DNA of 28,278 nucleotides from Verrucomicrobia bacterium UBA1200 (GCA_002309765.1 DBXY01000006.1:86801-115078); one strand, 5' to 3'; numbered from the stretch's first letter, positions 1 to 8,294 are shown. A program made the numbers and translations. Notes: generated by a model not told the origin, from the letters alone.

Positions 1-1565
1 ACGAGTCGCTGATCGCCTTCAGCAACTGCCACTACTACGGCAACGGACTGTTCACCTTCCCGGCGGCGCGCAACGGCGAACACCTTGGCGTGAGCTTCCG
101 TTTCGTCGAGGGCGGTATTTACGACCGCCGCAAATCGCGCAGCAACCGCAAGGAAGCCGAAGCGGTGGTTGATTACATCTTCGATCGGCTGGCCGATCCC
201 AAGATGCGCAAAAAGAGCATGGGGGTGGTCACCTTCAGCATGGCGCAGCGCGGACTTATCGAAGACTTGGTTGAAGAGCGTCGCGCCAGCCAACCGGAGT
301 TTGAGGATTACTTCACCGAGCAGTGCGAGGAACCGTTCTTCGTCAAGAACCTTGAAAACGTCCAGGGCGACGAGCGCGACGCCATACTGTTCTCGGTCGG
401 CTACGCGCCGGACGCGGACGGCAAGTTCGCGATGAATTTCGGCCCGCTGAACCGCGACGGCGGCGAACGCCGGTTAAACGTGGCGGTCACCCGCGCCAAA
501 GAAGAGGTCGTCCTCTTCTCGTCCATACACGGCAACCAAATCAACCTCGACCGTACCAAAGCGGTTGGAGCGGCCCATCTGAAATACTTTATCGAATACG
601 CCGAAAGCGGGGCCAAGTCCGAACAAATGCAGGCCGGGACGAAGGCCGAATCGAAACTCGAAACCGGACTTCAGGAAGTGATCCGCAAGTTCCTTGTCGA
701 TAAGGGTTACACCGTAAAGTCCAACATTGGACACTCCGGCTATCGCATCAACCTTGCGGTGGTGCATCCCGAACATCCGGACGAATATCTGCTTGGCATC
801 GAATGCGACGGCCCGGCATACGCCAAACAGCGCACCACGCGCGACCGAGACCATTTGCGGTTCTCCGTGCTGCGTGGTTTGGGATGGCACACCTATCGCG
901 CTTGGAGCGTGGACTGGGCTTTCGACCGGGTTCGCGCCGAGAACCAATTACTGGAGGCGATCCAGAAGGCATTGGCCGAAGCGGCCGAACCGCCGGCTAA
1001 AAAAGCCGAACCAAAACTTGAACCCCTACCCCAATTAGCCCCGACGGTCAAGAAACATCCGTTTTACAAAGCGTGGACTACAAGCGCACGACTGTCATCG
1101 GAAAACTTTTACGAACCACGCCAGCAGGCCACCATCAGGAAACAGTTGCTGGCCATCATCACCCAGGAAGGGCCAGTGTTTGAAAGCGTGGCGCAGAACC
1201 GGCTGATCCGAGCCTGGGGTTTCAATCGCGGCGGCAGCCAGATTATGTCCATTGTGAATCAGTGCATGCCTTCGGAATGCCCGGTTACGCAGTTTAACGG
1301 CGGAGAAAAAATCTACTGGGCACCGAACCAAAACCCGTCTGAATACCGTGAATACCGTATTCCAGACCGGGAGGAGAACCGTCGCGCGATAGACGAAATC
1401 CCGCCCCCGGAACTGCTTAACGTGATGCGCGAACTGACCGAGGACTATCAATCGCTGGAGCCAGAAACGCTGTTCCGCGAGACCGCGAAGTGCATGGGAT
1501 TCAGTGTACTCAACGCCCGTACCCGCGAGTTTCTGGAAACGGTTTACCGCAACGGGTGTTTATAA
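1..1565 (+). CDS. SF1 helicase with Vsr-like nuclease and DUF3320 C-terminus, 5'-truncated by the window edge
   Basis: The reading frame is open to the left edge (first full codon at base 3), so only the last 520 residues are seen. In order they show the second RecA-like domain of a superfamily-1 (Upf1/DNA2-type, AAA_12) helicase with motif V VQGDERD near visible residue 120 and motif VI LNVAVTRAKEEVV near 158-170; a Vsr/REase_MTES_1575-like nuclease with GIECDG, RDRDHLR and LGWHTYRAWSVDW around residues 263-300; a variable linker with winged-helix-like sequence; and a DUF3320-like end (RAIDEIPPPELLNVM to the stop). Family members are very large proteins, often starting with DUF4011, so most of the gene lies outside. 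From memory, helicase-Vsr proteins of this layout turn up in anti-phage defence loci; a defence role here is inference. The ATP-binding half (Walker A and B) cannot be checked in this window. Confidence 0.88.
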   Translation, partial: ESLIAFSNCHYYGNGLFTFPAARNGEHLGVSFRFVEGGIYDRRKSRSNRKEAEAVVDYIFDRLADPKMRKKSMGVVTFSMAQRGLIEDLVEERRASQPEFEDYFTEQCEEPFFVKNLENVQGDERDAILFSVGYAPDADGKFAMNFGPLNRDGGERRLNVAVTRAKEEVVLFSSIHGNQINLDRTKAVGAAHLKYFIEYAESGAKSEQMQAGTKAESKLETGLQEVIRKFLVDKGYTVKSNIGHSGYRINLAVVHPEHPDEYLLGIECDGPAYAKQRTTRDRDHLRFSVLRGLGWHTYRAWSVDWAFDRVRAENQLLEAIQKALAEAAEPPAKKAEPKLEPLPQLAPTVKKHPFYKAWTTSARLSSENFYEPRQQATIRKQLLAIITQEGPVFESVAQNRLIRAWGFNRGGSQIMSIVNQCMPSECPVTQFNGGEKIYWAPNQNPSEYREYRIPDREENRRAIDEIPPPELLNVMRELTEDYQSLEPETLFRETAKCMGFSVLNARTREFLETVYRNGCL

Positions 1566-1608
1566 AGAAAACAACCGGAACAACCACAAGCACAACCAGT
1601 CTAAGGCA

Positions 1609-1628
1609 CGCGGGCTAACTCGCCCGCG
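1609..1628. repeat. Short G/C palindrome (REP-like)
   Basis: CGCGGGC (1609-1615), loop TAACTC, GCCCGCG (1622-1628): a perfect 7-bp stem. It is related in form to the palindrome at 1650-1665; on the minus strand both read GCGGGC, six bases, then GCCCG. They lie about 40 bp apart between the helicase stop and the Rhs remnant. This could be a small repeat family or part of a bidirectional terminator. Confidence 0.5.
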
Positions 1629-1640
1629 CTCAGGCAATTT

Positions 1641-1666
1641 GTAAAAACACGGGCGTGTTTGCCCGC
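1641..1666 (-). terminator. Weak terminator-like hairpin at the Rhs break point
   Basis: On the minus strand CGGGC, a 6-base loop (AAACAC) and GCCCG are followed by TGTTTTTAC. A 5-bp G/C stem with a short T run could end transcription of the small minus-strand genes (2380 to 1815). It also sits exactly where Rhs homology stops, so it may instead be a repeat element. Moderate to low confidence as a working terminator. Confidence 0.35.
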
Positions 1667-1814
1667 ATATAGGTTCAGCCCGCCCTCAAGCCCGATCGGG
1701 TCCTTAGACAGCCAGCGGACTGCCGCCGAGTCGTACCACTAGGCGCGGAAGTCGCAGAGGCCGGGCGTAAAGGCGGAGCCATTTCCACTTTCAGGACGAT
1801 AAGATGCCCCCGTT

Positions 1815-2228
1815 TCATTCATTATCCCCGTTGATCTTGTTCAGAACTTCATTTGTTTTGGACTGATTCTCCATCCAAGTCATATAGAGTCTTTCGATAT
1901 AAGACTTGTTCTCACTGCTTGATAATACGTTTTTCCAAACAAGAGACGTAAGGTAATGGTCAGGATGGACTTCCTTTCTATCTTTTCCAAAGCGTTTAAA
2001 CCAAACCTCAGTTAAGGCGACCTCGTCCGTCAATGAATGCCCCCAAGGGATAGAATATCGTGTATCCAACCAAGGTGTACGCTTACACGGCACATACGAA
2101 TCTCCAGCTTTTGCTTTTCTGGTGACATTGACAAACTCGACCCAACTGTCAGGGAAACGGTAATCGTGTCCCACTAAATATCCGGCGAGATCACGAGATA
2201 ACGCCCATTCATGCTCACCACGCATCAT
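1815..2228 (-). CDS. Hypothetical 137-aa protein, possible immunity or orphan cassette gene
   Basis: I do not recognise this family. The product is soluble-looking and rich in W, Y, K and E, with no signal peptide or membrane segment; sequence such as FPDSWVEFVNVTRKAKAG and WFKRFGKDRKEVHPDHYLTS suggests a compact alpha/beta protein. The start at 2228 has an upstream AAAGAAG and overlaps the stop of the 51-codon gene at 2225-2380 (ATGA arrangement), pointing to translational coupling. The DNA from here to about 2460 is visibly A+T-richer than the flanking genes, a sign of separate origin. Its place directly before a displaced Rhs tip fits an immunity protein or orphan toxin fragment, but that is inference from position only. 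Confidence 0.65.
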   Translation of the reverse strand: MMRGEHEWALSRDLAGYLVGHDYRFPDSWVEFVNVTRKAKAGDSYVPCKRTPWLDTRYSIPWGHSLTDEVALTEVWFKRFGKDRKEVHPDHYLTSLVWKNVLSSSENKSYIERLYMTWMENQSKTNEVLNKINGDNE

Positions 2229-2380
2229 CTTACTTCTTTAATACAGGACAACCCATATATCAGTAAACAAGTAAACGTCGCAACCCCAAAAGGATGTTTT
2301 ACAAGCAATTCACGAAAGAGGTGTGAGACGGCACATAATATCTGGATCCAATATTGGATGACACTCCGGACGCTGATCAT
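2225..2380 (-). CDS. Small hydrophobic protein, 51 aa, coupled to the 137-aa gene
   Basis: ATG at 2378-2380 is preceded by TGAGGTGTGGAA, giving a good GAGGTG Shine-Dalgarno five bases upstream. The frame runs 51 codons to TGA at 2225-2227, which overlaps the ATG of the next gene. The peptide is hydrophobic (QYWIQILCAVSHLF near the start, then FGVATFTCLLIYGLSC near the end), compatible with one or two membrane-spanning helices, and ends in a charged IKEVR tail. No family is recognised. A small membrane partner of the downstream protein (antitoxin, immunity or lysis-type) is possible. Support comes only from the ribosome site, the overlap and the composition. The 86 bases between it and the smc stop show nothing convincing. 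Confidence 0.45.
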   Translation of the reverse strand: MISVRSVIQYWIQILCAVSHLFRELLVKHPFGVATFTCLLIYGLSCIKEVR

Positions 2381-2466
2381 TTCCACACCTCACTTTTGAA
2401 TGTACTGCTTATAGATTTCAGCACCCGCTCGGATTGCCATTCTTAACTATCACGTTTTGGGAGAAA

Positions 2467-5400
2467 TTAGCTGGCTTCATTATTGGAATCGGTTTCGGCG
2501 CGTTTTCTGGTACGGCGTTTTTTTACGGTCGGTTCGGGTTCCGCTTCGGGTTCTTTCTCGCCCATCTCCAGATCTTTGGAACCGATCTCCTTGAGACGCA
2601 TCGAGACAATCTTGGAGATGCCTTTTTCCTGCTGGGTCACGCCGTACACCAGATCCGATCCGGCAATGGTGTGCTGGTTGTGGGTGATGATAAGGAATTG
2701 TGAATGCGCCAGAAAGTCCTTCAACGCCTGCACAAAACGGCCGATGTTGCTGTCGTCCAGCGCCGCGTCCAGCTCGTCCAACATGCAGAACGGCGCGGGC
2801 TTGATCATGAAGATGGCGAAAAGCAGGCTTACCGCCGTCATCGTGCGCTCACCGCCGGAAAGCAGCGTTACCGACTGCGGACGCTTGCCCGGCGGACGGG
2901 CAATGATGTCAATGCCGCACTCCAACGGATCTTCCTCGTTTTTAAGCAACACCAGTTTGGCCTGCCCGCCGTTGAAGAGCTTGGTGAACATGGTCTCAAA
3001 ATTGGCGCAGGCTTGCTGGAATGTGGATTGGAACATTTCACTGGATTTTTGGTTGATCATCGTGATCATTTCCAAAATCTGCGCCTTGGAGTTTAACAAA
3101 TCGCTTTCCTGCGTTTTCAGGAAGGTGTAACGTTCCTCCAACTCTTTGTACTCTTCAATCGCCACCAGATTGACAGGGCCAAGCGCCTGAATGTCCGCCG
3201 TCAGCTTACCGGTACGTTCCTCGATTTCGGAAATCGGCGGCATTTCGCCGTTTTTCCATTGCGGATCGGGTTCGTTGACCAATTCGTCTGCAGACAAACC
3301 ATACTCGTTGTAAATGTGCTCAAGCAGATTCTGGTGCCGCATTTTTGATTCGGCGACATCTAGTTCCGCCTTGCCTTTCAAATCGCGGCATCCGTCCAAC
3401 GCCCGGCGTAACTCGGCCAGCACGGCTTCGGATTTCTCCAGCTCCCGCTGTTGCGCCCCGCGCTCGCGGCGGGTATCTTCGATTTTCATGTGCATGCTTT
3501 CCGCCGCGATCCGCAACGGGTCCAAGCTGGCTTCCAAGGTCTGGATTTCCTCCGTCAACCGCTTGATGCTTTCGTCATACGACATCACGCCGCGATGGCG
3601 CCCCTGCACGGTGCGCTCCAGCTCCGATATGCGGGTCACGACCGATTCCTTTTGTGACGCGGCGTGCTCCAATTGCTGGGTGTTGCCGGAAACCTGAATG
3701 CGGCATTCGGTGAGGGCCTGACTCAATTCGCCGTAAACGCTCTCCATCTCTTGAAGACGCGAAGACTTGTCGGCGGTCTTTTCCAGCAGTTCGTTGCGTT
3801 CGTAAATCAGTTCCTCCAGCTCTACCTTCAACTCGGTACGCAGTTCGTCGTCGCCGGAGGTTTGTTCGGTAATCTCGGCCAACGCCTTTGCCACCACGTC
3901 GAATCTGGATTGTACGCGCTCTTCCTCGCGCTTAACGGTTTGGAACTCACCCTCCGCCTGGGCGGCCTTGCGGCGCACCGAATCCAGCTCCTGGCGGGTC
4001 TGGTTCATCAGCAAGGTCAACTCCCCCACCCTCGCGTTCAACGCTTCCAGCTGGCGTCTGCCTTTGGTGATTTTTCCCGACAATTCGTCAAGCTGTTCGG
4101 AGGTTTCGGAAATCATCATCCGACGGGCCAACGGACTGGAAACCGCGCTGTCCGGCATCCACAGTTCCACGCAGCCGCGGTCGGTGAAGATCGCGCCGCC
4201 GTATGTCACCACGGTACATCCGGCCGGCAATGGCAACGGAATGTCCTCCAGTTTGTCCGCCAGATACACATTGCCTAACAGCCGCTTCGCCGCATCGGCG
4301 AAATCGTCATCCACCTGCACCCAATCCAACAGCGGGGTCAACCCGGCAGGAGCCGTCACCGGCGGCGGCGGATTGCCTGTCGCCAAAATCATTCTGGCGG
4401 CGGCCGGGGTTCCGAGTCCGCCTAATTTGCGCAGCAACTCCACCGCGGTGCCGGCGTCATTCACCACCACCGCGTCCAACCAAGCCCGCAACGCGGCTTC
4501 CAATGCCAAACGCAACTCGGATGCCGCGGTGATTTTCTCCGCCAATGCCCCCAAAACCACGGAGGACGACACGCCCAACGGGTTTTCCGGGTCGAGCAGC
4601 ATTTTGGTACCGGCGCCGTAATCGTCGGACGACTCGGCAGTGTCATTTAGCAAATCCAACTGCGCCTGTTTGGCGGCGGCATCTGACTGCCATCCGGAAA
4701 CCGATTCCTGCAAGCCGCGCAACTCTTCCTGAGCGTTTCCGCGTTCGTCTTCCAGCGTTTCCAAACGGGCTTGAACCTGCTCGGACTCGTTTTGAAATCG
4801 TTGCAGCCGCGCTTCGGCGTCAGAGCGGGCGAAATTGGCGGAAGCGACGTTTTCTTCCAACTGTTTGTGCTCGGCGACCAGGCGGTTGCGTTTCAAAAGC
4901 ACATCGCGCTGCCGCGCTTCCATCTCGGAAAGGGTCTTTTGGATTTCGGAGGAACGACGCTCGCACGCCACAATCTGCTGGCGTTCCTGCTGCAGGTCGG
5001 CGCGGGTGGCGTCGATCTGAACCCGGTGCGAGTCGAATTTGGCTTGGGCTTCCTCCAGCCGGACTTTGTCCGCCGCCAACGCCTGCTCGGTAAGCAGGCG
5101 TTTCTGCTCCAGCGACTCCACCTGCATTTTCAGGGTGGCGATCTGTTCCTCGGTTTCGGAAATTTCGCGGTTGTCCCGTTCCGCCCACTCGCGGTATTCC
5201 TCGATGCGCTGCTCGTTGACCTTAATCACTTCCTGTGCGCGGATATAGCGGTTATCCGCCTGAGCCGCCTGTTCGGTAAGAACCGCGATACGCTCTTCCG
5301 TCTCGTGAATCTCACCGTGAATGCGGGCTGACTCGCGCTCGGATTCCGCCACTTTATCCTGCCGGTCGAGCAACTGATCCTGAAGTTCGCTGATCGATGC

Positions 5401-6135
5401 GTCCAATTCCCGGATCCGCACCTCCAAACCTCCCAGCCGCCGACGGGTTAAGAAAATGTCCAAACCGCGCAACTCGTCGCGCAACTCCTTGTATTTCTGG
5501 GCCTTGCCGGCCTGGCGCTGCAACGTGCCAATCTGACGCTTAACCTCGCGGATAACGTCCGCCAACCGCAGCAGGTTGGCCTCGGTCTGCTCAATTTTGC
5601 GCATGGCCTCTTTGCGGTCGGCCTTGAATTTGGTAATCCCGGCGGCTTCCTCGAAGACCGCACGGCGGTCTTCGGGTTTTGAGGACAAAATGGCGTCGAT
5701 TTGGCCCTGCGCCATTACCGAATAGGAGGTGGTGCCGATGCCGGTACCCATAAACAGGCGGTTAACGTCCTTCAACCGGCTGGGCGTTTTATTGATAAAA
5801 TACTGTCCCTCGCCGGAACGGAAGACCCGCCGGGTAATGGTGACTTCGTTAAACTCGGTATCCAAAACGCCTTCACAATCGGCGAAGGTAATCGACACCT
5901 CCGCCATACCCAGCGGTTTCCTTCCGTCGGTACCGTTGAAAATCACGTCCGGCATGTGCGAACAGCGCAACGCTGTAGGACGCTGTTCGCCCAAAACCCA
6001 ACGGATTGCGTCGGAGACATTGCTCTTGCCGCAACCGTTGGGACCGACGATGGCAATCATGCCAGGCTCAAACTGCAACCGCGTCCGGTCGGCGAAACTT
6101 TTGAATCCGGTTATCTCAATCTGTTTTAAATACAC
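2467..6135 (-). CDS. smc: Chromosome segregation protein SMC
   Basis: A 1222-residue condensin ATPase that organises and segregates the chromosome, normally with ScpA and ScpB (neither is in the window). The Walker A box GPNGCGKSN is at 31-39 and the QGQIDAIL/EEAAGI region follows. Long coiled coils flank a hinge at roughly 490-660 (DDYGAGTKMLLD onward). The C-terminal head has the ABC signature LLSGGERTMTA near 1090 and Walker B FCMLDELDAALDD near 1118. I place the start at GTG 6133-6135 (YLKQIEITGFKSFA), as in the family, with GAGGGA seven bases upstream; a start 30 codons earlier would run into the preceding gene. The last ~30 residues form an acidic then basic tail (EPEAEPEP, then KKRRTRKR) beyond the usual head. 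It is the last gene of the nine-gene block, 22 bp after the YdjY-like gene. Confidence 0.97.
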   Translation of the reverse strand: MYLKQIEITGFKSFADRTRLQFEPGMIAIVGPNGCGKSNVSDAIRWVLGEQRPTALRCSHMPDVIFNGTDGRKPLGMAEVSITFADCEGVLDTEFNEVTITRRVFRSGEGQYFINKTPSRLKDVNRLFMGTGIGTTSYSVMAQGQIDAILSSKPEDRRAVFEEAAGITKFKADRKEAMRKIEQTEANLLRLADVIREVKRQIGTLQRQAGKAQKYKELRDELRGLDIFLTRRRLGGLEVRIRELDASISELQDQLLDRQDKVAESERESARIHGEIHETEERIAVLTEQAAQADNRYIRAQEVIKVNEQRIEEYREWAERDNREISETEEQIATLKMQVESLEQKRLLTEQALAADKVRLEEAQAKFDSHRVQIDATRADLQQERQQIVACERRSSEIQKTLSEMEARQRDVLLKRNRLVAEHKQLEENVASANFARSDAEARLQRFQNESEQVQARLETLEDERGNAQEELRGLQESVSGWQSDAAAKQAQLDLLNDTAESSDDYGAGTKMLLDPENPLGVSSSVVLGALAEKITAASELRLALEAALRAWLDAVVVNDAGTAVELLRKLGGLGTPAAARMILATGNPPPPVTAPAGLTPLLDWVQVDDDFADAAKRLLGNVYLADKLEDIPLPLPAGCTVVTYGGAIFTDRGCVELWMPDSAVSSPLARRMMISETSEQLDELSGKITKGRRQLEALNARVGELTLLMNQTRQELDSVRRKAAQAEGEFQTVKREEERVQSRFDVVAKALAEITEQTSGDDELRTELKVELEELIYERNELLEKTADKSSRLQEMESVYGELSQALTECRIQVSGNTQQLEHAASQKESVVTRISELERTVQGRHRGVMSYDESIKRLTEEIQTLEASLDPLRIAAESMHMKIEDTRRERGAQQRELEKSEAVLAELRRALDGCRDLKGKAELDVAESKMRHQNLLEHIYNEYGLSADELVNEPDPQWKNGEMPPISEIEERTGKLTADIQALGPVNLVAIEEYKELEERYTFLKTQESDLLNSKAQILEMITMINQKSSEMFQSTFQQACANFETMFTKLFNGGQAKLVLLKNEEDPLECGIDIIARPPGKRPQSVTLLSGGERTMTAVSLLFAIFMIKPAPFCMLDELDAALDDSNIGRFVQALKDFLAHSQFLIITHNQHTIAGSDLVYGVTQQEKGISKIVSMRLKEIGSKDLEMGEKEPEAEPEPTVKKRRTRKRAETDSNNEAS

Positions 6136-6157
6136 TGCAAATCCCTCAACGCCGCCG

Positions 6158-7540
6158 TCAATCGGCGAACAAATACACCAGCTGCAATTCGGATGCCACC
6201 GCGTTGACGCCCGGCATGATTTCATTCAACTCGGAATCGCCCGGCGCAAAGACAAACAGCAGATGGACTTTGTTTTCCGGGCCGCCGGTCTTACGCACCA
6301 ACGGCAGCAGTTCGCTCCAATTTTCAAACGGGTAATCTTTCGGGGTCAACTTTGGATCAAGCGATTCGCCCGACCAGTCTTCCTCGATGAAAGTCAACTT
6401 TTTCGCAATCTTTCCATCGGCACCCCGCGTCAAATGCAATTCAAAAGGCTGCGGCACCCGATCCTTGCGGTCGCGCCACTTATCCTGCGGCTGAAACGCC
6501 ATCGGATAAACCCCACCGTCAACTTTGCCGTCCAGCTTCAAACCTTTGCCGTCCAACATTAAAAACACCTTGGCGGCGGCTGCCGCCTCTTTAAGCGTCA
6601 GCTTGCCGTCCATCGCGATCCGCACGAACAGATCCCGCCCGGCGGCGGATTCGCCCTTCATCCAGTCCAGCGCTTTTTCCAACGGCATTGCGGCGGCATC
6701 CACCGCCGGGGTGGTCTCCAACGCTTTGCGCGATACGGAATATTTGCCATCGGGAGATTTCGCGACCGACAGCATGTAACGCGCTACCCGTTTTTTACCG
6801 TCGGCCGGGAACAGCGGACGGAAGGTAATCTCCAGCAACGCGCCGTGATCCAACTTTTTGCCGATCGAGAGCCGACCGTAAACCGAGCTTTGCGAAAACT
6901 GTCCCGGCAAATCAAAGACCGTTGACTGTTCGTTATACAGCGAGCATACGGACGAAGGCATATTGGTGTCAGTTAAGCAGTGGCCGGAACCGTCCCAACC
7001 GCCGCCGGTGAAAACCAAACCTTCGGTAGCGATTTTTGCCAATTCCCCATCCCGGTCGGCAATGAAATCGGTTACCGGAAGGGGTTTTGAATCATCGCGT
7101 TCCAACTCCCGCACGGTCAACGTCACCCGTTCGCCCATCGGCCAGAACCGGAACGGTTCGCTGCCCACTCCACCGCCACGTTCCACCCCCAGCGACTCCA
7201 TCGCCTTTACTATCGCGCTCGGCGTGGCGACCGTAACCGCAAACGCCTCGTAGGCGCGGTCACTGAGCGGGCCTACCAACAGGAATTCCGCCGTTATCCC
7301 CGCACGGTGTCCGACCGCTTCGGCCAACACCTTTACCTCGCGCCGGTCGAGATCCGCCACCACCCCGTCGTTGACCGCATAACGCGGCGACGCTTTTTTC
7401 AACTGCTCGGAATTCCACTTTTTAATCGCATCGGTGCGGACAGGCTTCCATTCGGCCGGGCCGGTAAATTCCGCGGCAATCGCGCTGACGGATACGGACA
7501 AAAAGAGCAAACCCCACAATTTTAAGCCAAAAAATTTCAT
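6158..7540 (-). CDS. Exported YdjY-like domain protein
   Basis: A 460-residue exported protein. A signal peptide is clear (KLWGLLFLSVSVSAIAA, cleavage expected before EFTGP). Residues about 45-140 (REVKVLAEAVG, AEFLLVGPLSDRAYEAFAVT, then SAIVKAMESLGV) match the pattern of YdjY domains as I remember them, a family of unknown function common in PVC bacteria. The rest is beta-rich with no recognised domain; a Gly-rich WDGSGHCLTDTNMPSSVC stretch holds two cysteines. The ATG at 7538-7540 has GAGAGG five bases upstream; a GTG two codons earlier is less likely. It lies 13 bp after the FabG-type gene and 22 bp before smc. No catalytic role can be assigned. Confidence 0.8.
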   Translation of the reverse strand: MKFFGLKLWGLLFLSVSVSAIAAEFTGPAEWKPVRTDAIKKWNSEQLKKASPRYAVNDGVVADLDRREVKVLAEAVGHRAGITAEFLLVGPLSDRAYEAFAVTVATPSAIVKAMESLGVERGGGVGSEPFRFWPMGERVTLTVRELERDDSKPLPVTDFIADRDGELAKIATEGLVFTGGGWDGSGHCLTDTNMPSSVCSLYNEQSTVFDLPGQFSQSSVYGRLSIGKKLDHGALLEITFRPLFPADGKKRVARYMLSVAKSPDGKYSVSRKALETTPAVDAAAMPLEKALDWMKGESAAGRDLFVRIAMDGKLTLKEAAAAAKVFLMLDGKGLKLDGKVDGGVYPMAFQPQDKWRDRKDRVPQPFELHLTRGADGKIAKKLTFIEEDWSGESLDPKLTPKDYPFENWSELLPLVRKTGGPENKVHLLFVFAPGDSELNEIMPGVNAVASELQLVYLFAD

Positions 7541-7553
7541 ACGCACCTCTCTT

Positions 7554-8294
7554 CTACTTGGTATTTAATCCGCCATCCACCACCAGCGTCTGCCCGGTAA
7601 TGTACGAAGCGTCATCCGATGCCAGAAAACGCACCGCCGCCGCGACTTCCTCCGGTGCGCCGTAACGGCCCAGCGGGATCATTGCCAACTGCTTTTGCCG
7701 CCGCGCGTCCGGCGTGTCCGCAGTCATGTCGGTGCTGATAATACCGGGGGCTACGGCATTGGCGGTTACGTTTGACGCGGCCAGCTCGCGGGCCGCGGTT
7801 CGGCATAGCCCCAGCAACCCCGCTTTGGACGAGCTGTAGGCGCCGCGCATCAGATCGCCCATCAGTCCGGCGTCGGACGAGATGTAGATGATGCGGCCGC
7901 ATTTGCGACGGGCCAGCAGTCGCGACACCGCCTTGGTCAGCAAAAAGGCGGCATCAAGATTGGCGGCGTGGACCTGCCGCCACTGGTCGATGGTGGTGAA
8001 GGACAGCGGCATGGACTGGATTATCCCGGCATTGCACACCAGCGTGTGGAGCGGGCCGAAATCGGCTTCCACCGCTTTTACCAGCACGTCGATTGCCGCC
8101 GGATCGGTAAGGTCGGCCTTAAACATTCGGGCGCAACCGCCGTTAGCGTTAATCTCCGCCACGGTGCGTTCCGCAGCTTCGCTGGAGTTACGGTAATGTA
8201 CCGCCACCCGGAAACCGTCACCTGCCAGCGACTTCGCAATTGCCCGGCCGATTCCTTTGCCGGCCCCGGTTACCAACGCTGTCTTGTCCAACAT
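7554..8294 (-). CDS. FabG-type SDR, 3-oxoacyl-ACP reductase-like
   Basis: A 246-residue classical short-chain dehydrogenase/reductase. It has the cofactor motif GAGKGIG (10-16), NAG (88-90), Asn112, and the catalytic set Ser140, Tyr153, Lys157, ending in a GQTLVVDGGL motif typical of FabG. FabG reduces 3-oxoacyl-ACP to 3-hydroxyacyl-ACP with NADPH in fatty-acid elongation. The start ATG at 8292-8294 has GGAGG upstream; an in-frame start 15 codons earlier lacks this. The AVHYRNSSEAAE segment recalls FabG paralogues used in specialised acyl chains, so this may not be the housekeeping enzyme; no fab or acpP genes are nearby. Gaps of 41 bp to the lipoprotein gene and 13 bp to the YdjY-like gene keep it inside the operon. 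Reductase activity is likely; the exact substrate is not settled. Confidence 0.82.
   Translation of the reverse strand: MLDKTALVTGAGKGIGRAIAKSLAGDGFRVAVHYRNSSEAAERTVAEINANGGCARMFKADLTDPAAIDVLVKAVEADFGPLHTLVCNAGIIQSMPLSFTTIDQWRQVHAANLDAAFLLTKAVSRLLARRKCGRIIYISSDAGLMGDLMRGAYSSSKAGLLGLCRTAARELAASNVTANAVAPGIISTDMTADTPDARRQKQLAMIPLGRYGAPEEVAAAVRFLASDDASYITGQTLVVDGGLNTK

Larger units (their letters stand above)
1601..1807 (-). pseudogene. Rhs-repeat core C-terminal remnant, with in-frame stop
   Basis: Read on the minus strand from about 1780, one frame gives GSAFTPGLCDFRA, then TAG (1739-1741), then WYDSAAVRWLSKDPIGLEG and GLNLYAG, ending at a stop at 1601-1603. This is the hallmark end of Rhs/YD-repeat cores (a Y-D-x-R-x-R-x-Y-D, RWLS.DPIGLEGG.NLY pattern), with the stop where the family usually has a charged residue. 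Homology breaks off straight after NLYA, where a C/G palindrome begins (about 1650-1666). The usual continuation (a GN.P.N..DP-type tail leading to a toxin domain) is absent. There is no room for the core repeats upstream because the 137-residue gene ends at 1815 in another frame. I read it as a displaced, non-functional Rhs tip of the kind left by recombination at Rhs/toxin loci. Confidence 0.8.

Noticed and set aside
1599..1709. 8-bp inverted repeat GTCTAAGG / CCTTAGAC enclosing ~95 bp, like a mini-transposon
   Set aside because: The right arm is part of the conserved Rhs codons for WLSKDP, the arms do not extend, and there is no target-site duplication.
2390..2440. A 16-codon frame (MAIRAGAEIYKQYIQK) and an overlapping 20-codon frame at the smc end
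   Set aside because: Too short and without a clear ribosome site. They could be the tail of a lost gene, but nothing supports this beyond position.
3664..5331. Several 150-220-codon plus-strand frames
   Set aside because: All are opposite the conserved smc sequence and have no recognisable domains; they are antisense shadows.
6136..6225. A 30-residue N-terminal extension of SMC
   Set aside because: The extension is Cys/Trp-rich and overlaps the preceding gene; the GTG start at 6135 has a well-spaced ribosome site and matches the family N-terminus.
7554..8294. Calling the SDR the housekeeping fabG
   Set aside because: Catalytic residues fit, but no fatty-acid synthesis genes are adjacent and paralogues are common, so the symbol was withheld.
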